Positions 35,961 through 44,047 of a DNA stretch of 64,000 nucleotides are shown here, piece after piece. Source of the stretch: Leifsonia sp. Root4 (lineage in GTDB: Bacteria > Actinomycetota > Actinomycetes > Actinomycetales > Microbacteriaceae); contig NZ_LMDN01000003.1 of NCBI RefSeq assembly GCF_001425085.1, forward strand, positions 385,685-449,684, read 5' to 3'. The position numbers and the translations under genes are program-made. The notes under the pieces were generated by a model that had not been told where the DNA came from, searched no databases, and was given only the letters and a program-made list of their open reading frames with translations. How positions within the stretch are numbered: position 1 is the first letter of the stretch; each line of letters opens with the position of its first letter.

Positions 35961-36557
35961 ATGCCCCGCCCCAACCGCCGCGCCGAACGCCGTCTCGCGA
36001 TCCTCGAGGCTGCACGCGACGTCGCCGTGCACGAAGGTGCCGAGGGCACGACGCTCAGAGCCATTGCGACCGCCGCTGGCATGGAGCCCTCTGCTGTGCT
36101 CTACTACTTCGACGGCCTGGATGAGCTGATCCGCGAACTGGTGTACGCCGCGAGCGACCGCTTCATCGAGACGATCCACGCGGCGGTGGCTGAGGCCCCC
36201 ACCCCGGCGGCGCGGCTCGTTGCGGCGATCGAGGCCGGCTCGACCGGTGGTCTGGCGGGCGACGAGTCCCGAATCCTCTACGAGTTCTGGTCGCTCGGCC
36301 TGCGCGACCCCTTGCTCAACGACGCCGATCATGCGCTCGACCGGCGCCAGGCCGCGATCTACGGCGAGATCCTCGACGAAGGGGTGGCCGCCGGGGTCTT
36401 CCGGCCGCGCCTCGACGTCGAAGGGGTGGCCTGGGCGCTCGTCGCCCTCGAGGATGGCCTCGTCATGGACATCCTCGCCGGCACGAAGACCCGGGAGGAC
36501 GTTACGGCGTTGATCCGCTCAGTCGCGGAGTCGATGCTCGACGCCAGCCTGTCCTGA
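35961..36557 (+). CDS. TetR/AcrR family regulator
   Basis: Protein of 198 aa. N-terminal HTH: RRLAILEAARDVAVHEGAEG, then TLRAIATAAGMEPSAVLYYF. The effector domain has YEFWSLGLRDPLLNDADHAL, of BetI/PuuR-like TetR_C type. It is divergent from the permease-nitrilase operon, and the inverted repeat at 35844-35868 between them is the probable operator. The inducer is likely the transported amine or amide, by inference from context. Confidence 0.88.
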   Translation: MPRPNRRAERRLAILEAARDVAVHEGAEGTTLRAIATAAGMEPSAVLYYFDGLDELIRELVYAASDRFIETIHAAVAEAPTPAARLVAAIEAGSTGGLAGDESRILYEFWSLGLRDPLLNDADHALDRRQAAIYGEILDEGVAAGVFRPRLDVEGVAWALVALEDGLVMDILAGTKTREDVTALIRSVAESMLDASLS

Positions 36558-36647
36558 TGCGCTATGCCGGTCACAACTCAAGCCGAGGATTTTGGCGAGA
36601 GTTCAGCCAAGCCGGCATCCTGAGAGTCGCGATCCGCGCCGCTGTCG

Positions 36648-37379
36648 TCAGCGTGCCGCGCTATGCGAGCGATCAGAACTGTCGCGCCGCACGTCAGGCT
36701 GGTGCGATTCGGCCAGCAGCTCGCTGAGGCGGGCCGCGGGAAGAGCGGCACCCCGATCGGCTAGGTAGTCTGCAGCGAAACCGTCCTCGCTGGCAGCGTA
36801 GATCACAGTGTAGGCACCGGATGCCGGTTCGAAACTCCACGACTCTGCGAGAGTGCCTGCATCGACGGTGTCGAACCCCAGTGCGTTGACCAGGCGGGAG
36901 ACGCTGGCTTTCGCTTCGATGTCGTCACCCGCGACGGGCAGCGCGGTGCGTGGTTGGGAATTCGCCAGAAGTGGGATGTGGTGGGCAACGATGTTGTTGA
37001 AGGCCTTCACGATGTGAGTGTCGGGAAGGAGTGTCTGTTCATACTCGGCTGTTGTGGCCTGCCGGGTATCCAGCTGCGCGATGCGCGCGTCGCGATAGGG
37101 GTAATAGTTGCCCGTGGAGAGAACTGTCCTCCCCGCTAAGACGTCGGAAGGCAGCGTGGCGTATGCGTTCAGGGGGACCGCGAGTACTGTGATGTCGCCG
37201 AACACGGCGGCATCTCGCGCCTCAGCGGCCTTGGCGAGCGGCCCGAGCTCCGCCAGGAGGCCCGCGAGTGACTCCGGGCCTCGGGAGTTCGCAATCATGA
37301 CGGTGTATCCCGCGTTGACTGCGAGGCGGGCCACGGCCGCCCCGATCGCTCCGCTGCCGATGATTCCGATGCGCTTCAT
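36648..37379 (-). CDS. NADPH-dependent F420 reductase-like (NAD-binding) protein
   Basis: Protein of 243 aa. RIGIIGSGAIGAAVARLAVN is the Rossmann glycine loop and MIANSRGPESLA its second strand with Ser-Arg for NADP; ILxAVP-type VLAVPLNAY and IVKAFNNIVAHHI are typical of the F420 reductase / ProC-like (NADP_ox_F420) family. The partner cofactor cannot be read; F420 use in the organism is supported by the Ddn-like gene at 20001. AAGGAAA precedes the ATG. It follows the HTH regulator gene by 23 bp. Confidence 0.85.
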   Translation of the reverse strand: MKRIGIIGSGAIGAAVARLAVNAGYTVMIANSRGPESLAGLLAELGPLAKAAEARDAAVFGDITVLAVPLNAYATLPSDVLAGRTVLSTGNYYPYRDARIAQLDTRQATTAEYEQTLLPDTHIVKAFNNIVAHHIPLLANSQPRTALPVAGDDIEAKASVSRLVNALGFDTVDAGTLAESWSFEPASGAYTVIYAASEDGFAADYLADRGAALPAARLSELLAESHQPDVRRDSSDRSHSAAR

Positions 37380-37402
37380 GTCTATTTCCTTGCTGTTTGT
37401 GG

Positions 37403-37747
37403 TCAGTCGCGGGTGTCTGGCGCGGAGGTGAAATCTGGATGCTGCAGCACGAGATCCAACAGACCGGGGAAGCGCCGGTCGATTTCCTCGCGACGCAGCC
37501 AGTTGCGATGGCGCGTGCCGTCCACCTCCTGGCGGATGAGTCCCGCCTCGCGCAAGAGACGCCAGTGGCGAGTCAATGCGGACTTTGAGACGCCGAAATC
37601 CGAACTGCTGCATGAGGAACCCGGGTTCCGTGCGATATTTGCCACGAGGGCCCTCCGCACAGGATCCGTCAGAGCACCCATAACCGAGAACAACTCAATC
37701 TCGTCCTCGTTGGGGATGCTCAACGGGTGCGCCAACCTGCTAGCCAT
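37403..37747 (-). CDS. ArsR-like winged-helix regulator
   Basis: Protein of 114 aa. ELFSVMGALTDPVRRALVAN, then SSSDFGVSKSALTRHWRLLR and REAGLIRQEVDGTRHRNWLR form an ArsR-like winged helix; there are no metal-binding Cys pairs beyond one Cys. GGAGG eight bases before ATG 37747. It is the first gene of a pair with the F420-reductase-like gene. Two inverted repeats (37781-37843) lie just upstream, indicating autoregulation. Confidence 0.85.
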   Translation of the reverse strand: MASRLAHPLSIPNEDEIELFSVMGALTDPVRRALVANIARNPGSSCSSSDFGVSKSALTRHWRLLREAGLIRQEVDGTRHRNWLRREEIDRRFPGLLDLVLQHPDFTSAPDTRD

Positions 37748-37780
37748 CACCGAAACCTCCTCGACGTGCTCTCCGAAAAA

Positions 37781-37843
37781 CTGTATGTACAGATTGGAGC
37801 GTACATCACTATGTTCACGATTCCGTGTACAAAGTGCGTACAC
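37781..37843. promoter_or_regulatory. Two TGTAC-type operators
   Basis: CTGTATGTACAG at 37781-37792 is a perfect 12-bp palindrome. GTGTAC and GTACAC at 37825-37830 and 37838-37843 form a second inverted repeat with a 7-nt spacer. Both share the TGTAC core and lie 34-96 bp upstream of the ArsR-like gene. Confidence 0.6.
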
Positions 37844-38238
37844 AGGCTTCGAGGAAGCGCAGTCCTTGCCGACTGCCGCCTGCTGTGCGGCAGCGCCACA
37901 GAAATCAGCCGAGCAGACCCGCGCGAATGGCGGCGATCACGCGGCCGAACTCCAAGGACGAACGCGGTGCCGGTGAGGTCGAGCTCAGGAACCAGCTGCG
38001 TTGCAGGCTTGAACGGGGGAGACGTTGGCGGCGATGAGCCCCCGAGTGACATCGTCGAGTGCTGCGGCGGCGCCGGCCGGTGCTGCGATGGAATCGCGAT
38101 CCGGGATGTCAATCTTCCTGGTGGTGACTAAGCTGCGCGAGAAGATCCGGGTTCGGCTCCTCAATGTCAGATGATGTGCGTACCGTGGTGAGCAGAACTC
38201 GAACTCGTCGAGATGGTCAGCGACCCCAGGGGGACGAC
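37844..38238. other. No gene seen
   Basis: About 390 bp without a recognisable protein. GGGGG just before ATG 38239 is the ribosome site of the next gene. Confidence 0.4.
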
Positions 38239-38628
38239 ATGCAGGGCGACACACTCCAGCAGCACGCGCGCAACCGCGTCGAGGAGCTCCCGGGCGCAGG
38301 CCTTGAGTTCCCCTTCGGGCCAGACTGGGAAGTGTTCAAAGTCCGCGGCAAGGTGTTCATGCTGATGACCCACATCACCGGCGAGCCGATCGTGATCGTC
38401 AAGGTGGACCCCGAAGACGGCAAAGCTCTCCGCGAGCAGCACAAGGACATCACACCGGGGTACCACATGAACAAGAAGCACTGGATCTCCTTGAACCCGG
38501 GCGGGAAGCTGGAGACGTCCCTCGTCGATGAACTCGTCACAGAGTCCTACCTACTCGTGGTCGAGAATCTGCCCCGCGCGAAGCGGCCGGTCGATCCGGC
38601 GGTTTTCGGCAAGCGGAGCCGCCTGTGA
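38239..38628 (+). CDS. MmcQ/YjbR family protein
   Basis: Protein of 129 aa with the CyaY-like fold of MmcQ/YjbR proteins: LEFPFGPDWEVFKVRGKVFM, VKVDPEDGKALREQHKDITP and MNKKHWISLNPGG are hallmarks. Members are annotated as DNA-binding, with little experimental support. The ATG at 38239 was preferred to one 25 codons upstream because GGGGG stands six bases before it. rarA follows by 55 bp. Confidence 0.9.
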   Translation: MQGDTLQQHARNRVEELPGAGLEFPFGPDWEVFKVRGKVFMLMTHITGEPIVIVKVDPEDGKALREQHKDITPGYHMNKKHWISLNPGGKLETSLVDELVTESYLLVVENLPRAKRPVDPAVFGKRSRL

Positions 38629-38683
38629 TGCTGTCAGGAAAGCAGGAGCACGCGCGCGAGATCGCGGGATCGAGAGGGCAATC

Positions 38684-39997
38684 ATGAGTGAGACACCGTC
38701 GCTGTTCGAGGTCGACGATGCCGCGCGCCCGCTGGCTGATCGGCTCCGGCCGCGCACCCTGCAGGATGTCGTCGGGCAGGACCACGTTCTCGGGGCGGAC
38801 TCGCCGATCGGGCGCATGGTCGACGCTCAGAGGCTCGTCTCGATGGTGCTGTGGGGACCGCCCGGGTGCGGGAAAACCACGATTGCCCGGCTCCTCGCCG
38901 AGCAGACCGACCTTGCGTTCGAACCGCTCTCCGCCACCTTCTCCGGTGTCGCGGACCTCCGAAAGGTGTTCCAAGCCGCACAGCGACGCAGGGAGGTTGG
39001 GCAGGGCACGCTACTCTTCGTCGACGAGATCCACCGCTTCAACCGCGCCCAGCAGGACTCCTTCCTGCCGTACGTCGAGGACGGCACCGTCATCCTCGTC
39101 GGTGCAACGACCGAGAACCCCAGCTTCGAACTCAATGGCGCACTGCTGTCCCGCACCCAGGTGTTCGTCCTGAAGCGCCTGGACGACCTCGCGCTGAGCA
39201 CCCTCATCACCCGCGCCGAAGCGCTCATCGGCCACCCGTTGCCGCTGACCGATGATGCTCGCCAGGCATTGATCGCGATGGCAGACGGTGACGGTCGCTA
39301 CCTGCTGAACATGATCGAGCAGATCCACGCCCTGCCCGCGCCCGTCGACCCCGCTGCCCTCGCCGCCGCCGTGCAAAAACGGGCACCGTTGTACGACAAG
39401 GCGCAGGAAGGCCACTACAACCTCATCTCCGCACTCCACAAGTCGATGCGCGGTTCCGACCCAGACGCAGCCCTGTACTGGCTGGCACGGATGCTCGAGG
39501 GCGGTGAAGACCCGCTGTTCATCGCCCGTCGCATCACCCGATTCGCCACCGAAGACATCGGCATGGCCGACCCGAACGCCGTCCAACAAGCCCTCGCCGC
39601 ATGGGATGTCTACGAGCGCCTCGGATCACCGGAAGGCGAACTGGCGATCGCGCAGGCGGTCATCTACCTTGCGACCGCTCCGAAGTCGATCGGCGTGTAC
39701 CGCGGCTTCAACAAGGCCCGCGCCGCGGCGAAACGCACCGGGTCTCTGATGCCTCCCACGCACATCCTCAACGCCCCGACCCGGCTGATGAAGAACCTCG
39801 GTTACGGCGCCGGCTACCAGTACGATCCGGACACCGAGACCGGGTTCTCTGGCGCGAACTATTTCCCAGACGACATGCCGCGGCAGACCTTCTACGAACC
39901 CACCTCTGGCGGATACGAGCGTGCCATCACGGAACGGTTGCGCCACTGGGCACAGCTCCGCGATGGCGATACACCCCTCGAGTCCGACACGGACTGA
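38684..39997 (+). CDS. rarA: Replication-associated recombination protein RarA (MgsA)
   Basis: Protein of 437 aa. AAA+ ATPase with Walker A WGPPGCGKTTIARLLAE near residue 50, Walker B TLLFVDEIHRFNRAQQDSFL, sensor 1 GATTENPSFELN, and the MgsA C-terminal tetramerisation domain (GHYNLISALHKSMRGSDPDA, MPPTHILNAPTRLMKNLGYG). RarA acts at stalled replication forks with SSB and clamp-loader-like activity. Length and all motifs are normal. Confidence 0.95.
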   Translation: MSETPSLFEVDDAARPLADRLRPRTLQDVVGQDHVLGADSPIGRMVDAQRLVSMVLWGPPGCGKTTIARLLAEQTDLAFEPLSATFSGVADLRKVFQAAQRRREVGQGTLLFVDEIHRFNRAQQDSFLPYVEDGTVILVGATTENPSFELNGALLSRTQVFVLKRLDDLALSTLITRAEALIGHPLPLTDDARQALIAMADGDGRYLLNMIEQIHALPAPVDPAALAAAVQKRAPLYDKAQEGHYNLISALHKSMRGSDPDAALYWLARMLEGGEDPLFIARRITRFATEDIGMADPNAVQQALAAWDVYERLGSPEGELAIAQAVIYLATAPKSIGVYRGFNKARAAAKRTGSLMPPTHILNAPTRLMKNLGYGAGYQYDPDTETGFSGANYFPDDMPRQTFYEPTSGGYERAITERLRHWAQLRDGDTPLESDTD

Positions 39998-40022
39998 CGG
40001 TTCACAATCGCGAGACCGTCTG

Positions 40023-40691
40023 CTAGCGGAGCGTTCCTGTGGACGCGGCGACATGGGTAACCGCCGCGGTCACCGAGGTCACGCCGTCAGTGAGTTCCAC
40101 GATCACCCGCGACAACGTCGGATCGTGGAGGGCCGCATCGATGAACGCGGCGACATTGTCACGGCGCACGTCGCCGTACTCGATTGCGACGCCGGCGGTG
40201 ACGCGGCCGTCGCCGGGTTCGTCACGCAAGCGGCCGGGACGCACGATGAGCCAGTCCAAGCCAGTGTGGCTCAGGTAGACGTCGGCGGATTTCTTCACCC
40301 GCATGTAGTGCTCGAATCCCTCACCGAGTCCCGTGCCGCGTTCGGAATCCGGAAACGCCGACACCAGTACGAATCGTGACACTCCGGCCTTCAGCGCGGC
40401 GTCGGCGGCCTTTTCCAGCCCCTGCCCGTCGATCAGCGTGGTCTGGTCGTGCCCTGTGCCATGGGCGCCAGCAGAGAACACGACCGCATCGTGCCCGAGC
40501 ATCTTCTCCGCCAGTTCGTCGACGCTGTCGGCAATAAGGTCGCCGATCACCGGGACTCCGCCGGCCCCGCGGATCGTGTCCGCTTGCGCGGGATTGCGGT
40601 GCATGCCGGTGGTGTGGTCGCCACGGCTGGACAGCAGTGTGGAGAGACGTCGCCCGACGCCTCCGGCGGCACCGATCTGGAAGACCTTCAT
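40023..40691 (-). CDS. NAD(P)-binding Rossmann protein (atypical SDR)
   Basis: Protein of 222 aa. The N-terminal KVFQIGAAGGVGRRLSTLLS is the glycine-rich loop of NmrA/NAD(P)H-binding atypical SDRs; HDAVVFSAGAH and SRFVLVSAFP follow in order, and LDWLIVRPGRLRDEPG is the active-site region. The YxxxK here is YMRVK. Probable sensor or reductase. AAAGGAG precedes the ATG. It closes an operon-like run behind the OYE and VOC genes (83-bp gap). Confidence 0.85.
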   Translation of the reverse strand: MKVFQIGAAGGVGRRLSTLLSSRGDHTTGMHRNPAQADTIRGAGGVPVIGDLIADSVDELAEKMLGHDAVVFSAGAHGTGHDQTTLIDGQGLEKAADAALKAGVSRFVLVSAFPDSERGTGLGEGFEHYMRVKKSADVYLSHTGLDWLIVRPGRLRDEPGDGRVTAGVAIEYGDVRRDNVAAFIDAALHDPTLSRVIVELTDGVTSVTAAVTHVAASTGTLR

Positions 40692-40702
40692 GGTGATGCT
40701 CC

Positions 40703-40731
40703 TTTCATTGTCGGAGGTTTCATTGTCGGAG
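40703..40731. repeat. 14-nt direct duplication upstream of the SDR gene
   Basis: TTTCATTGTCGGAG occurs twice, separated by one G. It adds a second copy of sequence directly before the ribosome site (AAAGGAG on the minus strand), suggesting a recent slippage duplication. Confidence 0.6.
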
Positions 40732-40774
40732 AGGCGCGTGCTGCCCGTCTCCTCCGACTGGGTCGTGGGCTGAA

Positions 40775-41890
40775 TCAGAGCGTGTAGGCATACTGCTCGA
40801 TGAATCGAGGGCTGGATCCGAGTTCACGAGCCGCGTCATTCGCCCAGGACGGGTTGCGCAGTAGCGGGCGACCGAGGAAGATCGCGTCTGCCTGACCAGA
40901 GGAGATCAGCTTCTCGGCGAGTGCTGGGCTGTCGATGCGGCCGACCGCTGCGACAGGGATGCCGGTCTCCGCTCTCACTGCGGCGGCGTTTCGGGTCTGG
41001 TAGTCCCGGTCCAGGGGGATCTGGACGATGTCGATACCTCCGGACGATGCGTCGATGAGGTCGACGCCGCGCTCGACTGCCCAGCGCGCGAGCTGGATCG
41101 TTTGATCCAGAGTCCAGGATTCGCGGACGTCGCTGGCGCTCTCGTGGATCCAATCGGTCGTTGAGACTCTGAGGAAGACCGCCTTGGACGACGGCCACAC
41201 GGCGCGGATGGCGTCAATCACCTCGAGCACGATCCGGGCGCGGTTCTGTAGTGACCCACCGTATTCATCGGCGCGCACATTCGCGACGGGGGACAGGAAC
41301 GAGTGCAGCAGATAGCCGTGCGCCGCGTGGATCTCAACCACGTCGAACCCGGCGGTGTCCGCACGGCGGGCCGCCGATGCGAATGCTTGTACGATTCCCG
41401 CGATGTCTGATCGAGTCAACTCCTGGGGGACAGGAGAGCCAGGGAACGCACGCGGTGACGAAGACACCGGCATCCAGCCGTAGCTGTCCTTCCCGGCTTC
41501 ATCCACTTCGCCGACAACGGTTCCACTCGACCACGGCCGATCGTTCGACGCTTTCCGGCCCGCGTGCGCGAGTTGCACGGCGGGCACCGCGCCGCCGCTC
41601 CGGATTCCTCGGACGACGCGTGCGAAGTGCTCGACCTGGCCCTCGTCCCACAAACCCAAGTCGTACGGCGAGATCCGCCCCTCCGGACTCACCGCAGTCG
41701 CTTCGACCATCACGAGTCCGAGGCCACCGTTCGCGCGGGCCGCGTAGTGCGCGTAGTGGAAATCCGTTGGCTTGCCTGCCAGTGCCGGCTGTGGCTCGGC
41801 CGTGTAGGTGCACATCGGCGACATCCACATCCGGTTGGGGATCTTCACGCCACGGATCTCGATCGGGTCGAACAGAGTCGTCACAGTCAC
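40775..41890 (-). CDS. Old Yellow Enzyme family NADH:flavin oxidoreductase
   Basis: Protein of 371 aa, an FMN TIM barrel of the YqjM type. NRMWMSPMCTY holds the Cys near residue 25 characteristic of YqjM; VQLAHAGRKAS, FDVVEIHAAHGYLLHSFLSP and DAIFLGRPLLRNP bind FMN and substrate. It reduces activated C=C bonds with NADPH. GTG 41890 has GGAG upstream; another GTG lies two codons later. It follows the VOC gene by 10 bp. Confidence 0.92.
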   Translation of the reverse strand: MTVTTLFDPIEIRGVKIPNRMWMSPMCTYTAEPQPALAGKPTDFHYAHYAARANGGLGLVMVEATAVSPEGRISPYDLGLWDEGQVEHFARVVRGIRSGGAVPAVQLAHAGRKASNDRPWSSGTVVGEVDEAGKDSYGWMPVSSSPRAFPGSPVPQELTRSDIAGIVQAFASAARRADTAGFDVVEIHAAHGYLLHSFLSPVANVRADEYGGSLQNRARIVLEVIDAIRAVWPSSKAVFLRVSTTDWIHESASDVRESWTLDQTIQLARWAVERGVDLIDASSGGIDIVQIPLDRDYQTRNAAAVRAETGIPVAAVGRIDSPALAEKLISSGQADAIFLGRPLLRNPSWANDAARELGSSPRFIEQYAYTL

Positions 41891-41900
41891 AAGCTCCACT

Positions 41901-42326
41901 TCACAGCGATGCTTCCTGACTTTGGTGCTCGGGGAGTACAGCAAACAGCGAATGGATATTCCCCTCAGGGTCCGCGAAGAACGCCGTGAAATGACCCCAG
42001 CTCATCTCCGTCGGCGGCGCAATCGGAGTCGCGCCGTGCTCCACGAAGCGTGTGTAGGTCAGTTCGACGTCTGCTGGAGTGGGGCATCGAAAGTTGAGCT
42101 CAAACGTCTGGCTTCCTCGCGCTGCTCGAAACGACGCATGGTCGAAAGTGTTCGGCCCCATGAGGTGGCGCCTGAAGATGGCCAAACGGATCCCCTCGCC
42201 CTCGAACTCGACGTAGTGTTCTTCACGGACTGCAACCGTCATGCCGATAGCCTGCTCGAAGAACACGGCGAGCCGGTCCACGTCGTCAGCTAAGACGGTA
42301 ATGCCTTCGAGCGCAACAGGCGACAT
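41901..42326 (-). CDS. VOC (glyoxalase/dioxygenase) family protein
   Basis: Protein of 141 aa with two beta-alpha-beta-beta-beta modules: ITVLADDVDRLAVFFEQAIG and WGHFTAFFADPEGNIHSLFA. The metal ligands His and Glu of catalytic members are only partly recognisable. The ATG has no ribosome site but TACATT six bases upstream, so a leaderless message probably begins here and runs into the OYE gene. Confidence 0.88.
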   Translation of the reverse strand: MSPVALEGITVLADDVDRLAVFFEQAIGMTVAVREEHYVEFEGEGIRLAIFRRHLMGPNTFDHASFRAARGSQTFELNFRCPTPADVELTYTRFVEHGATPIAPPTEMSWGHFTAFFADPEGNIHSLFAVLPEHQSQEASL

Positions 42327-42332
42327 TGGACC

Positions 42333-42338
42333 AATGTA
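42333..42338 (-). promoter_or_regulatory. -10 element TACATT, leaderless spacing
   Basis: Minus-strand TANNNT hexamer six bases before the ATG of the VOC gene. Confidence 0.4.
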
Positions 42339-42380
42339 GCGCGACGCGCGAGCCGACCAGATGTCGATGGCAGAGCAGCA

Positions 42381-42408
42381 CGGTGCCCGGCCCAGGAGCC
42401 GGGCACCG
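42381..42408. terminator. Hairpin terminator after the PRC-barrel gene
   Basis: Perfect 11-bp arms (CGGTGCCCGGC and GCCGGGCACCG) with a 6-nt loop, 8 bp beyond the stop of the minus-strand PRC-barrel gene. Confidence 0.7.
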
Positions 42409-42416
42409 GCGAGGGA

Positions 42417-42776
42417 TCAGAGGTAGAACCCCCCGTAATATGTTCCGACGCTGTCTCGATAGGTGGGGTCGTCGAAGGTGGTGCTCTCGTCCAAATCCGG
42501 AGAGTTCTTGATTTGGTCTTTGGTCAGGTCGACGTAGACCTTCTGGTCGGCGTCATCGACGCGTTCCACGACTCCGGCGGGAAGGATCACCTTCCGGCCG
42601 AAGATCCACGGGCCGGTGTCGACAACGATATTGCTCTCGCCGACCTGGTCACTGGCCTCGTCGATCTTGCCGATGTCGCCGTCAGTGGCGTGCACGTGGT
42701 AGCCGACCAAGCTGGCGGACCCGGGCGTACGTGTGGCGGACTCGCGGTACGACCATGGTTCCCATGCGGTAGTCAT
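42417..42776 (-). CDS. PRC-barrel domain protein
   Basis: Protein of 119 aa. LVGYHVHATDGDIGKIDEAS opens the PRC barrel and WIFGRKVILPAGVVERVDDA continues it; DLTKDQIKNSPDLDE is usual in stress-related members. The C-terminus is Tyr/Gly-rich. Function is unknown, possibly an adaptor. It is a single gene with its own terminator. Confidence 0.9.
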   Translation of the reverse strand: MTTAWEPWSYRESATRTPGSASLVGYHVHATDGDIGKIDEASDQVGESNIVVDTGPWIFGRKVILPAGVVERVDDADQKVYVDLTKDQIKNSPDLDESTTFDDPTYRDSVGTYYGGFYL

Positions 42777-42996
42777 CTCTGCTCCTTCGTCGTCATTTAC
42801 TGAGCTGGTTGTGGCCCGGGCGCTCTGGCGACATCACCCACCGATGTGGACCGGCCGTCATCCGAGCGTCTGAACCGCTGCATCGTCAAGCTTCGCGCGC
42901 CCGGGGCACGGCTTCGACCCCTAGCCAAACCTTGCGAACAGGCGTAAAACGGAAAGGTGGTCGGCCGGCGTGGATCGTCGACCGATCGGGCGGAGG

Positions 42997-43944
42997 CTAG
43001 CGATCGGTGAAGCGGTTCCGGTACGAGGTCGGGGTCGTGGAGTATGCGGCGACGAAGTTCTGGCGGAATGTCACCGCGCTGCCGAAGCCACAGGACTCGG
43101 CAATTCGCGTGACGCTCCAGCGGGTGGTTTCCAGTAGCTGGCGCGCATCGTCCAGCCTCCGGCCAAGCACCCAGCGGGCCGGGGACAGGCCGGTGACCTC
43201 CTTGAACCTGCGGCTGAAGTTCCTCGTGCTCATGGTGGCGTGCGCAGCCATTGCCTCAACCTCGAGGTCTTGGTCCAAATTCGCCAGCGCCCACTGGATT
43301 GTCCGCCCCAGCGGCCCGTCCACCTCGGGATCCGGCAGCGGCCTGGCAATGTACTGGGCCTGGTCTCCATCGCGGTGCGGGGCGACGACGATCTGGCGCG
43401 CCACCGCCGCCGCTGCCGCCGAGCCGATACGCGTGCGCACGATATGCAGACAAGCATCGAGAGCGGAAGCCGTTCCGGCGGACGTGAGCACATCTCCGTG
43501 ATCGATATACAGGGCCGAGTCGTCGAAATCCACGGCGTTCGCCAAGGCGGACACGTCCCCGGCGGCCCGCCAGTGCGTCACCGCGGTGCGGCCGTCCAGC
43601 ACGCCGCTACACGCCACCGCAAATGCGCCCAAGCACAGACCGGCGATGGTGGCTCCCCGTTCGTGGGAACCTCGCACCAGCCGAAGCAAGGCGTCGGAGG
43701 GCTCCGGCAGGTGATTCAGCCAGGACGGGAACACCACGAGCTCGGCATCAGCGGCGCCAGCCGGCCCTGCGACGTCACCGATCAGATAGCCCTCGGCGCT
43801 GCGCACCGGGAGGCCAGTTTCGGTGAACACCGTCGTCTCCCAGCCCTCGGCCAGACCGAGTCGCCCGACCTCACCGAAGACGAGAAGCGGTACCGCAAGG
43901 TGGAACATGGTCATGCCGTCGAAGGCGTGGATGGCGATCTTCAG
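42997..43944 (-). CDS. GlxA-like regulator: DJ-1/PfpI domain plus AraC HTH, probable CTG start
   Basis: Protein of 315 aa. The N-terminal DJ-1/PfpI domain has GATIAGLCLGAFAVACSG with the nucleophile-elbow Cys; the C-terminal AraC HTH reads MAAHATMSTRNFSRRFKEVT and RWSVTRIAESCGFGSAVTFR. The first ATG (43914) would delete the conserved opening strand; the same frame upstream encodes KIAIHAFDG, which belongs to the fold, and is bounded by a TGA at 43951-43953. No ATG, GTG or TTG lies between, so CTG 43944 is the probable start. It is divergent from an isochorismatase-like gene, its likely target. Confidence 0.85.
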   Translation of the reverse strand: MKIAIHAFDGMTMFHLAVPLLVFGEVGRLGLAEGWETTVFTETGLPVRSAEGYLIGDVAGPAGAADAELVVFPSWLNHLPEPSDALLRLVRGSHERGATIAGLCLGAFAVACSGVLDGRTAVTHWRAAGDVSALANAVDFDDSALYIDHGDVLTSAGTASALDACLHIVRTRIGSAAAAAVARQIVVAPHRDGDQAQYIARPLPDPEVDGPLGRTIQWALANLDQDLEVEAMAAHATMSTRNFSRRFKEVTGLSPARWVLGRRLDDARQLLETTRWSVTRIAESCGFGSAVTFRQNFVAAYSTTPTSYRNRFTDR

Positions 43945-44047
43945 CTTGGCTCATTTCCATCGAAGATGTGCATATACGCCACTCACTGTAGCCGAGGGCA
44001 CGGTGGCATCGTGGAATCACCACAAACACCCAAGGAATGGAGCCCCC

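Noticed and set aside
34763-36124. Plus-strand frame of 453 codons opposite the permease
   Set aside because: Gly/Arg/Asp-rich antisense shadow; the permease has all family motifs.
36560-36630. Terminator between ATGCCGG (36563) and CCGGCAT (36613)
   Set aside because: The arms are only 7 bp and more than 40 nt apart, too weak to call.
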